This document shows positions 16,777 through 24,170 of a stretch of DNA of 38,359 nt, one piece after another (positions within the stretch are counted from its first letter, which is position 1; every line of letters starts with the position of its first letter). The notes beneath the pieces are model-generated. The model had not been told where the DNA came from, searched no databases, and saw nothing but the letters and a program-made list of their open reading frames with translations. Source of the stretch: Bdellovibrionales bacterium (GTDB lineage: Bacteria; Bdellovibrionota; UBA2428). The DNA lies in assembly GCA_018266335.1 (NCBI GenBank), contig JAFEAR010000118.1, forward strand, positions 1-38,359. The letters run 5' to 3'. The translations under genes were made by a program, and so were the position numbers.

Positions 16777-17636
16777 TTTATCCACGCATCGTAACCGTCG
16801 GTTACGGTGATCCCGAGGGAATTCGAGCTTTGCTCGATTCCCTGGTTCAGCACTTGAAAGCTCCGGCCGAGATCGTGGTGCACGACAACGGAGGAGCACG
16901 AGCCGCGGTCGAGAGTTGGCGCGAACAAAAATCGTTGCCCTTTTCTATCGCCGTCATCGGCGAAGGCAAGAACATTGGATTTTCAGCCGCCGTGAACCGA
17001 GCCACGGAATTTAATTCGGGGCACGAGTGGACCCACTTGCTCTGCCTCAATCCCGACTTGCAGCTCCTCACTGACATCACCCCAACCACGCTCGATGTCC
17101 TAGCCGCGAAGTCGGGCATCATTGGATTTCGGGTGTTTGACGATGCAGCCCGAAGCTCCCGCCAAGCCAGCGCACGGCGATTTCCCTCCGTGCTAACTTC
17201 CTTTACCGGTCGGGAGGGATGGCTCACCCGCCTCTGGCCCACCAATCCCTGGAGTCGGCGCTACCTGGCCACCGATCTCGTCGCCGACCAAGAGTCGCTG
17301 GTCGATTGGGTCAGCGGGTGTGCCTTGTGGGTCGCAAAGAGTGATTGGCAAAAGCTACGCGGCTTCGACGAAAGTTATTTTCTTTACGTGGAAGATGTCG
17401 ATCTCGGCCGCAAGGCCCAGCAGCACAAGCTACCCGTGCGCTATCTACCGGTCGTCGACGTCGTACATCACACCCGCGGCACGAGTAAAAAATCGCCATG
17501 GCGGGCCGACCTCTATCACCATTTGGGCATGTGGACCTACCACGTGAAATGGGCAGGTCCGCTGGGCTTTATTCTGGGCCCCTTCGTTTTTGTTGGAATT
17601 TGGCTGCGGTTTTTGGTCCGCCGCCTGACTCACTGA
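16773..17636 (+). CDS. Family 2 glycosyltransferase (rhamnosyltransferase-like)
   Basis: A 287-residue GT-A fold enzyme. Visible blocks are the nucleotide-sugar strand EIVVHDNGG, KNIGFSAAVNRA, the metal/donor motif LCLNPDLQL (N-x-D in place of D-x-D), VDWVSGCALWVAK, and the acceptor/base segment GFDESYFLYVEDVDLGRKA. These define the WcaE/RfbN-like branch often called rhamnosyltransferase, although donor specificity cannot be read from sequence. A hydrophobic C-terminal stretch (GPLGFILGPFVFVGIWL) may hold it at the inner membrane. The GTG start overlaps the UXS stop, so UDP-xylose is a possible donor; that is inference. It overlaps the convergent epimerase gene by seven bases. Confidence 0.87.
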   Translation: MIYPRIVTVGYGDPEGIRALLDSLVQHLKAPAEIVVHDNGGARAAVESWREQKSLPFSIAVIGEGKNIGFSAAVNRATEFNSGHEWTHLLCLNPDLQLLTDITPTTLDVLAAKSGIIGFRVFDDAARSSRQASARRFPSVLTSFTGREGWLTRLWPTNPWSRRYLATDLVADQESLVDWVSGCALWVAKSDWQKLRGFDESYFLYVEDVDLGRKAQQHKLPVRYLPVVDVVHHTRGTSKKSPWRADLYHHLGMWTYHVKWAGPLGFILGPFVFVGIWLRFLVRRLTH

Positions 17637-18667
17637 CAATAAGCTTCCACCGTTTGGCGCAGTCCTTCTTCCAAAGAAACTTTGGGCTGCCAGGCCAAAA
17701 AAGCATCGATTTTTCCGATGTTCAGCTGCGAGCGCACAATTTCTCCGGGACGAATGGAAGCAAAGTGCGGATCCTTCACCTTCAAGCTGGGCTTAATTTT
17801 TTCCGCGTACGGAGGCTTCTCCGCCAAACCATGCATGACGCGCAGAAGCGAATCGAAAAGCTCAATGTCTTTCGTTTCGATACTCGTTCCCACGTTAAAG
17901 AACTCATCGAAAGCAGTCTGTTGCAGCCGATCAAAGGCCGCCATAAAAGCGCGAATGACATCGCCCACAAAAACGTAGTCCCGAGTCTTTTTACCGTCGC
18001 CGAAAATCGTGGGGCGTTCTCCACGAACGAGAGTTTCGAAGAAAATAGGCACCACGCCCGCCTCTCCCTTCGTGACTTGGCGTGGACCGTAAATATTGCC
18101 GAGTCGTAGCGAAACCCACGAAAAAAAGTTGGAGGATTTTACATCACTGGACCATTCCCCCGCGCTCTTGAGCGAACGCGTAAGGGCACCCAAGTACATT
18201 TCCATGAAAGCTTTGGTTACGCCGTACGGCGATTCAGGTTTAATAACGGAGCGCTCATCCGTGGGGAAAACCACGGCATCCCCGTAAAGAGCTCCGGCAG
18301 TATTGGCGTACAAAAAATTTTTAACTTTGTTCTGGCGAATCCATCCCAAGATATGGGGCACACAGGCCACGTTAGTATCGAAATCCTTACGCGGGTCCTG
18401 CACCGACGCCGTCACCGAGGTTTGGGCCGCAAAATGAAAGATCGCATCGTGGGCCCCCAAACGCGTCCACACGGAGGGATCCGCAATGGAGGCACGCAGG
18501 ATCGTAAGCTTGGCGCCGGAACCCGAAAGGGCCTTGGCGAGCGCAAGGTTGTTTTCGGAGCCCGAAGAAAAATCGTCAATCACCGTGACGTCACAGCCCT
18601 TTTTAAGCAAGGCATCGACACAGTGACTGCCAATAAAGCCGGCGCCGCCGGTAACCACAACCTTCAT
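17630..18667 (-). CDS. NAD-dependent nucleotide-sugar epimerase/dehydratase (extended SDR)
   Basis: A 345-residue extended short-chain dehydrogenase with the Rossmann motif TGGAGFIGSHC (residues 6-16), the acidic cofactor-binding DDFSSG after the second strand, FHFAAQTSV, the catalytic ESPYGVTKAFME (Tyr-x3-Lys), LRLGNIYGPRQ and RDYVFVGDVIRA. It belongs to the UDP-glucose 4-epimerase-like group (GalE, Gne, WbpP or dTDP-glucose dehydratase relatives). The ANTAGALYGD segment replaces the more common SSAAVYG, and an insertion near residue 175 (WSSDVKSSNFF) is unusual. The exact substrate cannot be assigned. It is read alone, with a weak TTGTTT-17-TAGCTT box pair six bases before the ATG. Confidence 0.87.
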   Translation of the reverse strand: MKVVVTGGAGFIGSHCVDALLKKGCDVTVIDDFSSGSENNLALAKALSGSGAKLTILRASIADPSVWTRLGAHDAIFHFAAQTSVTASVQDPRKDFDTNVACVPHILGWIRQNKVKNFLYANTAGALYGDAVVFPTDERSVIKPESPYGVTKAFMEMYLGALTRSLKSAGEWSSDVKSSNFFSWVSLRLGNIYGPRQVTKGEAGVVPIFFETLVRGERPTIFGDGKKTRDYVFVGDVIRAFMAAFDRLQQTAFDEFFNVGTSIETKDIELFDSLLRVMHGLAEKPPYAEKIKPSLKVKDPHFASIRPGEIVRSQLNIGKIDAFLAWQPKVSLEEGLRQTVEAYCQ

Positions 18668-18711
18668 GGCTTTAAGCTAGCGGCATCCACATGCAAAAAC
18701 AATTGAAATCA

Positions 18712-18740
18712 TTGGACTCCCGCGCCGGGCCATCTATAAT
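18712..18740 (+). promoter_or_regulatory. Sigma-70-type promoter of gmhA, leaderless
   Basis: TTGGAC (18712-18717) and a perfect TATAAT (18735-18740) are separated by the ideal 17 bases. The gmhA ATG at 18749 lies eight bases after the -10 box, so the transcript should begin at or within two bases of the start codon. No Shine-Dalgarno is available. Confidence 0.7.
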
Positions 18741-18748
18741 TTTGCGCT

Positions 18749-19333
18749 ATGGAAGAAGTCGTCCGACAAGCCCTGCAAGAATCGCAAAAGGTCCTTTCGG
18801 AGTTCCTCCAAGCACCCGAGTCCGTGAATCAAATTGTTCGGGCGGGAAAGATTTTATCGCAGTGTTTCGAAAAACAGGGACGCGCTTTTGCCTGCGGCAA
18901 CGGCGGCTCCATGAGCGATGCCATGCACTTCGCCGAAGAACTTTCGGGACGTTTTCGCAACGATCGCCGTGCGCTGCCGGCGCAAGCTATTTCGGATCCC
19001 GGCCACCTTTCGTGCGTTGCCAATGACTTCGGGTGGGAACATGTTTTTTCGCGTTACCTGGAAGCTCATGCGCGCGCCGGTGACGTGCTCGTGGCCATTA
19101 GCACCAGTGGCAAAAGCCCCAACGTTTTGCGGGCCGCGCAGTACGCGCGCGACCACCAAATATCCGTCATTACCCTAACTGGAAAATCTAATTCGGCGTT
19201 AGGCCAATTGGCCACGGTCGACATTTGTGCTCCGGGTGGAGCTTTCGCCGACCGCGCCCAAGAAATTCACATCAAAATTATTCATGCGTTGATTGAAATC
19301 GTTGAACGCACGTTGTTTCCAAAAAATTATTAG
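18749..19333 (+). CDS. gmhA: Phosphoheptose isomerase (SIS domain), GmhA
   Basis: GmhA converts sedoheptulose 7-phosphate to D-glycero-manno-heptose 7-phosphate, the first step of ADP-heptose synthesis for lipopolysaccharide core. The 194-residue protein aligns with the Escherichia coli enzyme (192 residues) throughout: ACGNGGSMSDAMHFAEELSG, ISTSGKSPNVLRAA, ITLTGK and QEIHIKIIHALIE. The equivalents of the catalytic pair are E64 and H179. It is monocistronic here; its end overlaps the convergent protease gene by four bases. Other heptose genes (gmhB, hldE) are not in the window. Confidence 0.93.
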   Translation: MEEVVRQALQESQKVLSEFLQAPESVNQIVRAGKILSQCFEKQGRAFACGNGGSMSDAMHFAEELSGRFRNDRRALPAQAISDPGHLSCVANDFGWEHVFSRYLEAHARAGDVLVAISTSGKSPNVLRAAQYARDHQISVITLTGKSNSALGQLATVDICAPGGAFADRAQEIHIKIIHALIEIVERTLFPKNY

Positions 19334-20235
19334 CGCTCGTTTCCGCCGGGAATCAGCGACTGCAAGAAAGTAATATCGGTCGAGTCTTCTCCGCGACACC
19401 CGTCGTTCGAAGCGCATACATTGGAAACCCAACAACCACGCTGACTATCGAACACAAAGTCCGTATCGCCCCGAACCAAAATACCTTCAACTTCGAGGGT
19501 CTTGCCGTTAAAAACAGCCGAGCCCGAGTTTCCGCCGTAAGTATCTAAGTTCGCCACGAAGTATCCCGGAGTGTTGGTGTCCCGAACGCTTGCACCCGCA
19601 GCGATTTTGGTGGGCAATGCCATGGGGTGACCAATCACGGTGAGATCCGTTCCCACTCCCAAACGGCCCTGGCGACGAATCTTCAGCGGCGAATGATTTG
19701 CCACGGGACGATCCAATTGCACCACCGCAAAATCTAACTCCGGATCGCCCGGATTTATGGCTCCCATTTGGCGTTGCACAACACGCTTGCACGCGTAAAC
19801 ATCATCATTAGCTACGTTGGTGGTGGGTTTGGTTTCGGACTGCATATGGAAACCAAAAACGAATCGGGTGTCTTCGCAAGTGGAGTCATCAATGCAGTGA
19901 CCCGCGGTTACCATGAGATCGGGTCCCACCAGAAATCCCGAGCAAAAACCCACCGTCGGCTGGTCGGCGAAACGCTCCTGGGAACACAGTTGCATTTCCT
20001 GGCCAAAATTTTTCGTCTTCAGCTTGTAACCCGAGCCCTTATCGAAATCCGTAACGTGCACCAAAAGCACCGTAGAATCGGCAGCCGAGCGAATCGCCGC
20101 GTCCTTCACCGTATAGAGATCTACGCGATTGTCTTCGCCGTAAATCATTTTGGGCGTTACGCTTTGCGCCCCCAGTGCGGTTATCGCCGTGCCCGAAAGT
20201 ACGCTTAAGAATGCAAGTGAACGTATGAATGTCAT
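19330..20235 (-). CDS. Secreted trypsin/V8-like serine protease
   Basis: A 301-residue protein with an N-terminal signal peptide (cleavage probably after ALGA at residue 23) and an S1-type catalytic domain. The triad is complete: H113 in VTAGHC, D168 in ELDFAVVQLD and S237 in GGNSGSA. The GNSGS form around the serine points to the glutamyl-endopeptidase/V8-like branch of S1. Many cysteines (CSQ, GFCSG, GHC, STCEDT, YACK, GCW, VCASNDGC) suggest several disulphides, as expected for an exported enzyme. I chose the ATG at 20235 because it follows a GGGGGG tract and starts the signal peptide; an upstream TTG adds five residues. In a predatory or saprophytic bacterium it would degrade external protein; that is inference. 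Confidence 0.9.
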   Translation of the reverse strand: MTFIRSLAFLSVLSGTAITALGAQSVTPKMIYGEDNRVDLYTVKDAAIRSAADSTVLLVHVTDFDKGSGYKLKTKNFGQEMQLCSQERFADQPTVGFCSGFLVGPDLMVTAGHCIDDSTCEDTRFVFGFHMQSETKPTTNVANDDVYACKRVVQRQMGAINPGDPELDFAVVQLDRPVANHSPLKIRRQGRLGVGTDLTVIGHPMALPTKIAAGASVRDTNTPGYFVANLDTYGGNSGSAVFNGKTLEVEGILVRGDTDFVFDSQRGCWVSNVCASNDGCRGEDSTDITFLQSLIPGGNER

Positions 20236-20293
20236 GAATTGGCCCCCCAATTTTTATTGTGGGCCAGAATTTTTGCGGACGCTAGAGCAGGCT

Positions 20294-21472
20294 CTAGGCA
20301 GCGATGTAATTATTAGCCAGGGGGCGCTGCTTATCAAAAACCTTGAGGTAGGCTTCGGCCCGGAGTTCCCAAGAGCTTCTCGCGTGGTAATCGAGCCCCT
20401 CGCGCACGAGTGTGTCGCGCAATTCGGGCTCCGCAATCAAGCGCGACATCGCTTCGGCCAACGATTTAGGGTCAGAATCATGACACTGCAATACCGCCGA
20501 TTTCAATTTGGCGTCGAAAAGGCGGAAGGCCGGCACCACCAGGGGGCAGCCCGCCGCTAGAGCGCGCATAAGCGAAGTAGGGTTTTCTTCGCCGCCACTC
20601 GCCGCTACCGCGAAGAGCGCGTTCGACAGCCACAACGGAAGTTCCGTCAGGGGTACGCCATCGAGCACGATGACCCGATGATCCAGTTTGAGTTCGGTTG
20701 CCCGCCGCTTAAGCGCCGCCATAGTTCCCGGTGAACATGCATTGATGAGCACACAGCTCACGGACTTCATGCGCGGACGATGCGCAATTTTCGCAAAGGC
20801 TTCTAAACTCACCATGCAACTAGAGGCAGAAGCTAAGTCGCCCAGCAGAACGAAGTAGCGCCCCTTCACACCGTGCGATTCCAAAAGTTCTTTGGAGGCA
20901 TCTTTGGGATAGGGACGAAACTCCTCGCCCACGGCCGGAGGAAGGACTTCGATTTTTGTTTTCAAGCCCGGCACGCGAGTTTCCAATAAGAATTTCTGAG
21001 CGGCGGTATCGACCGTAACGGCACTCGCCACCAAAAAAGCGGGCACCAGCTTCCACCACTCGTGCACTTGTCCGGGCAAGAGAGAAAGCGTTTTGGGCGC
21101 CGGATACAGCGCCGGCACACCCTGACCGAAACAAATGATTTCGTTCACGTTGCGAGCGCGAAAAAGCACCGGCAGCAAAGTTTGTTGCAAGTACAAACGC
21201 GTGGCGAGAATGGCTGTGCCTGGAATGAAGTAAGCGCGCACGCGCGCATCGAATATAAACCGCTCCAGACCGGCGCGCATGAAGGCCGGTGCCACGAGCG
21301 TTAGTTCGGCTTGGGCATCGCTCTTCAGCAAAGCATCGAGAGTGCGTCGAACCACATCGGCGTGGTCAGGATTTAGCCATTCGGCTTCCGGAAGCGAAAA
21401 CAGATCAAGGCCAATGCGACGTTTGCTGAGATCCGGTTTGAACATAGATCCCAGCTTTAGAACCCGTCTCAT
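20294..21472 (-). CDS. Family 4 glycosyltransferase (GT-B fold)
   Basis: A 392-residue protein with the two-lobed GT-B layout. The C-terminal lobe shows YFVLLGDLASASSC (start of the nucleotide-binding half), VIVLDGVPLTELPLWLSNA and the E-x7-E-type donor motif SGGEENPTSLMRALAAGCPL, characteristic of GT4 enzymes. The N-terminal lobe includes an LLPGQVHEWW segment where many GT4 proteins have their acceptor loop. Donor and acceptor are unknown; surface polysaccharide or lipopolysaccharide assembly is likely given the neighbouring sugar genes. Starts at residues 1 and 10 are both possible. It lies 36 bases after lon and 58 before the protease gene on the same strand. Confidence 0.8.
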   Translation of the reverse strand: MRRVLKLGSMFKPDLSKRRIGLDLFSLPEAEWLNPDHADVVRRTLDALLKSDAQAELTLVAPAFMRAGLERFIFDARVRAYFIPGTAILATRLYLQQTLLPVLFRARNVNEIICFGQGVPALYPAPKTLSLLPGQVHEWWKLVPAFLVASAVTVDTAAQKFLLETRVPGLKTKIEVLPPAVGEEFRPYPKDASKELLESHGVKGRYFVLLGDLASASSCMVSLEAFAKIAHRPRMKSVSCVLINACSPGTMAALKRRATELKLDHRVIVLDGVPLTELPLWLSNALFAVAASGGEENPTSLMRALAAGCPLVVPAFRLFDAKLKSAVLQCHDSDPKSLAEAMSRLIAEPELRDTLVREGLDYHARSSWELRAEAYLKVFDKQRPLANNYIAA

Positions 21473-21488
21473 GCTCCTAACAAGCCCG

Positions 21489-21517
21489 AAAAGCGCAAAG
21501 CCGCCCGCTTAGGCGGC
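21489..21517 (-). terminator. Candidate terminator hairpin at the lon stop
   Basis: On the minus strand GCCGCC (last two Ala codons of lon) pairs with GGCGGC across a six-base loop containing the stop codon, followed by TTTGCGCTTTT. The stem is strong but the T-tract is interrupted, so termination may be partial and let the downstream glycosyltransferase be read. Confidence 0.4.
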
Positions 21518-23989
21518 TTCTTCGATCCGGCGGGACTTGGCGCCCTTTGCGGAGGCCGCCGAAGGTTCCTTGCTGTAGCCGCCGCCCCGTGCCGAACCGC
21601 TCCCGAAGGAGGTCTTCTTGCTACCGAAGGGCGAGCGGACCAAAGCTTTTTCGAGCACTTCACCCACCGATTTCACGGGGATGAACTCTAGTTTCGCTTT
21701 GTACTCTTCCGGAATCTCGACCAAGTCTTTTTCGTTGCGCGAGGGGATAATCACCCGCGAAACACCGTGACGCATTGCAGCCAAAGATTTCTCCTTGAGA
21801 CCGCCGATGGGCAACACTTTGCCGAGCAGGCTGATTTCACCCGTCATGGCGACATCCTTCGAAACCGGGATACCGGTCAAGAGGCTCACAATGGCCGTGG
21901 TGATGGTGATGCCCGCACTGGGACCATCCTTAGGCACCGCACCCGAAGGGAAGTGAATGTGCACTTCGTACTTCGAGAACACGCCGTCATCGATGCTCAG
22001 CTCTTTCGAGTGTGCCCGAATCCAGGACATCGCCGCATGGCAAGATTCTTTCATCACGTCACCGAGCGATCCGGTGAGGATCACGCCGCCGCGACCCTTC
22101 ATCATGCTCGCTTCAACTTCCAGCACTTCGCCACCCATTTGGGTCCAGGCCAGACCCGTCACACAACCCACTTCGTTTTGGTCGCGCACATCGGTCGCCA
22201 AGTACTTGGGCGGTCCAAGGAATTTTTCTACAACTTTCGCGTCGACTTTCACGACGGGGAACGGAGCGGCTCCATCCCAGGTTGCAACTTCCTTAGCCAC
22301 TTTGCGGGCGCAGGTTCCGATGAGACGTTCGAAGTTCCGGAGACCGGCTTCGCGCGTGTACTCGGAAATAATCTTCTGCAGACCCAGATCCGTGAACTCA
22401 ATCGCATCTACGGTGATGCCGTTCTCTTCGACTTGCTTACGGATGAGGTACTGACGCGAGATCTTCAGTTTGTCTTCTTCGGAGTAGCCGGCCAACTGGA
22501 TCACTTCCATACGGTCGCGGAGCGGAGCCGGAATGGTTTCCAAGTTGTTCGCGGTCGCTAGGAACATGACGTTCGACAAGTCGAAGGGCAAGTTCACGTA
22601 GTGATCGCGAAAGCTGAAGTTCTGTTCGGGATCGAGCACCTCGAGCAGTGCGCTCGAAGGATCGCCCTTGTAGTCCTGACCAAGTTTGTCGATTTCATCC
22701 AGCATGATAACCGGGTTGTTCGTACCCGCTTGTTTCAGGGCCTGAATGATCCGACCGGGCAGTGCACCTACGTAGGTCCGGCGGTGACCGCGGATTTCCG
22801 CTTCGTCGTGCACGCCACCCAAGGAGATGCGCACGAACTGGCGGCCCATGCTGCGGGCAATGGACTTACCGAGCGAGGTTTTGCCCACGCCGGGAGGACC
22901 GCTGAGACAGAGGATCGGACCGCGGTTAGATTTTTTGAGTTTCCGCACGGCCAGGAACTCAAGAATACGTTCTTTGATCTTCTGGAGATCGAAGTGGTCT
23001 TCGTCCAGCACGGCTTTGGCGGCCACGAGGTCGAGTTTGTCTTCGGAGCCTTTGGTCCAGGGCAAATCGCACAGCCAGTCGAGGTAGGTGCGCACGATCG
23101 TCGCTTCGGACGAGTCGGGATGCATCCGCTCGAGGCGGTTCATTTGCTTCATCGCTTCGATGCGAACTTCTTCGCTCATCGGCGCGTTTTCTACTTTGGC
23201 GCGGAGCTCGCCCATTTCGTCGGCTTTAGGATCGCCTTCGCCAAGCTCATTCTTTATTGCGCGCATCTGCTCGCGTAGGAAGTGTTCGCGTTGGGTTTTA
23301 CCCATTTCTTCCTTCGCCTGGTTCTTGATCCGTTGCTGCATGTTCAGGATTTCAAGTTCCTTGGCGAGGATGTCACGAACTTTGGTCAGACGTTCGATCG
23401 GATCGAAGGTCTCGAGGATATCTTGCGAGTCGACCACCTTCAGGCCGAGGTTGCTGGTAACGAGATCGGCCAAACGTCCCGGATCGGCGATTTCGTCCAC
23501 CACGAGCAACAAATCCGGCGAAAGGATTTTGCCGAGGTTAATTACTTTTTCCAGTTGGTCGCGCACGTTACGCATGAGCGTTTCGTCCTGCGGACGACGT
23601 TCGGGCGAGGGTGCGGGTTCCACGATGCGCTCGATGCGCACTTGGTAGAAAGGAACGCTCTGCTCGTACGCGGTGATGCGCGACTTAGCGATACCCTGGG
23701 CAAGAATCTTGATGCGCCCATCGGGTAGCTTGCGCATACGCATGACCATGGCCACGGTACCGACGGCGAAGATGCCTTCGGGATCGGGATTGTCATCGCC
23801 GATTTCCTTCTGGCTCGACAAGAAGATCAAACGATCTTTCGCGAGCGATTCATTCACCGCCTTGATCGATGCCTCACGGCCAACGAACAGGGGCAAAATC
23901 ATAAAGGGAAACACCACTACGTCCCTTACGGGCAACAGCGGAAGAACTTCCGGGATCGATATTTCTTCCGTCTCTCTCGTGGGAGCCAT
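21509..23989 (-). CDS. lon: ATP-dependent protease La (Lon)
   Basis: Lon degrades damaged and regulatory proteins. The 826-residue protein has the LonA layout: N-terminal substrate-binding domain (VLPLLPVRDVVVFPFMILPL from residue 15), coiled-coil segment, AAA+ domain with Walker A GPPGVGKT (364-371) and Walker B VIMLDEIDK (427-435), and the protease domain with the Ser-Lys dyad S691 in KDGPSAG and K732 in GGLKEK. The C-terminal ~35 residues (GSKKTSFGSGSARGGGYSKE onward) form a Gly/Ser/Lys-rich tail beyond the normal Lon end, probably disordered. The ATG has a strong AGGAGG six bases upstream, and that site can be sequestered in a hairpin. Confidence 0.97.
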   Translation of the reverse strand: MAPTRETEEISIPEVLPLLPVRDVVVFPFMILPLFVGREASIKAVNESLAKDRLIFLSSQKEIGDDNPDPEGIFAVGTVAMVMRMRKLPDGRIKILAQGIAKSRITAYEQSVPFYQVRIERIVEPAPSPERRPQDETLMRNVRDQLEKVINLGKILSPDLLLVVDEIADPGRLADLVTSNLGLKVVDSQDILETFDPIERLTKVRDILAKELEILNMQQRIKNQAKEEMGKTQREHFLREQMRAIKNELGEGDPKADEMGELRAKVENAPMSEEVRIEAMKQMNRLERMHPDSSEATIVRTYLDWLCDLPWTKGSEDKLDLVAAKAVLDEDHFDLQKIKERILEFLAVRKLKKSNRGPILCLSGPPGVGKTSLGKSIARSMGRQFVRISLGGVHDEAEIRGHRRTYVGALPGRIIQALKQAGTNNPVIMLDEIDKLGQDYKGDPSSALLEVLDPEQNFSFRDHYVNLPFDLSNVMFLATANNLETIPAPLRDRMEVIQLAGYSEEDKLKISRQYLIRKQVEENGITVDAIEFTDLGLQKIISEYTREAGLRNFERLIGTCARKVAKEVATWDGAAPFPVVKVDAKVVEKFLGPPKYLATDVRDQNEVGCVTGLAWTQMGGEVLEVEASMMKGRGGVILTGSLGDVMKESCHAAMSWIRAHSKELSIDDGVFSKYEVHIHFPSGAVPKDGPSAGITITTAIVSLLTGIPVSKDVAMTGEISLLGKVLPIGGLKEKSLAAMRHGVSRVIIPSRNEKDLVEIPEEYKAKLEFIPVKSVGEVLEKALVRSPFGSKKTSFGSGSARGGGYSKEPSAASAKGAKSRRIEEAA

Positions 23990-23995
23990 TCAAAG

Positions 23996-24027
23996 CCTCC
24001 TAAAGTTACGGCTCGCTCATTAGGAGA
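23996..24027 (-). promoter_or_regulatory. Possible RNA hairpin covering the lon ribosome binding site
   Basis: On the lon mRNA the segment UCUCCUAA (24027-24020) can pair with UUAGGAGG (24003-23996): seven Watson-Crick pairs plus one U-G, across a 16-base loop. The 3' strand is the lon Shine-Dalgarno, six bases before the ATG. Such a helix would hide the site at low temperature. Seen in sequence; regulation is inferred. The rest of 23990-24170 contains a lone TTGACG with no good -10 partner. Confidence 0.4.
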
Positions 24028-24170
24028 AAGCCTTACCTAGAGCTGATCGGAGCAGTTCTCCTGCGACTTTAATAACTTGAACGGGGGAAATATGACTCGG
24101 CTAGCTATGCTGCGCCGCAACTACCTCAAAACCACGAATAGGCGGTGACGGCGAAAAATATCGTCAAGAA

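Noticed and set aside
24060..24110. Sigma-32-type promoter for lon
   Set aside because: The only CTTGAA-like box in the gap is on the plus strand, pointing away from lon, and has no CCCCAT-like partner.
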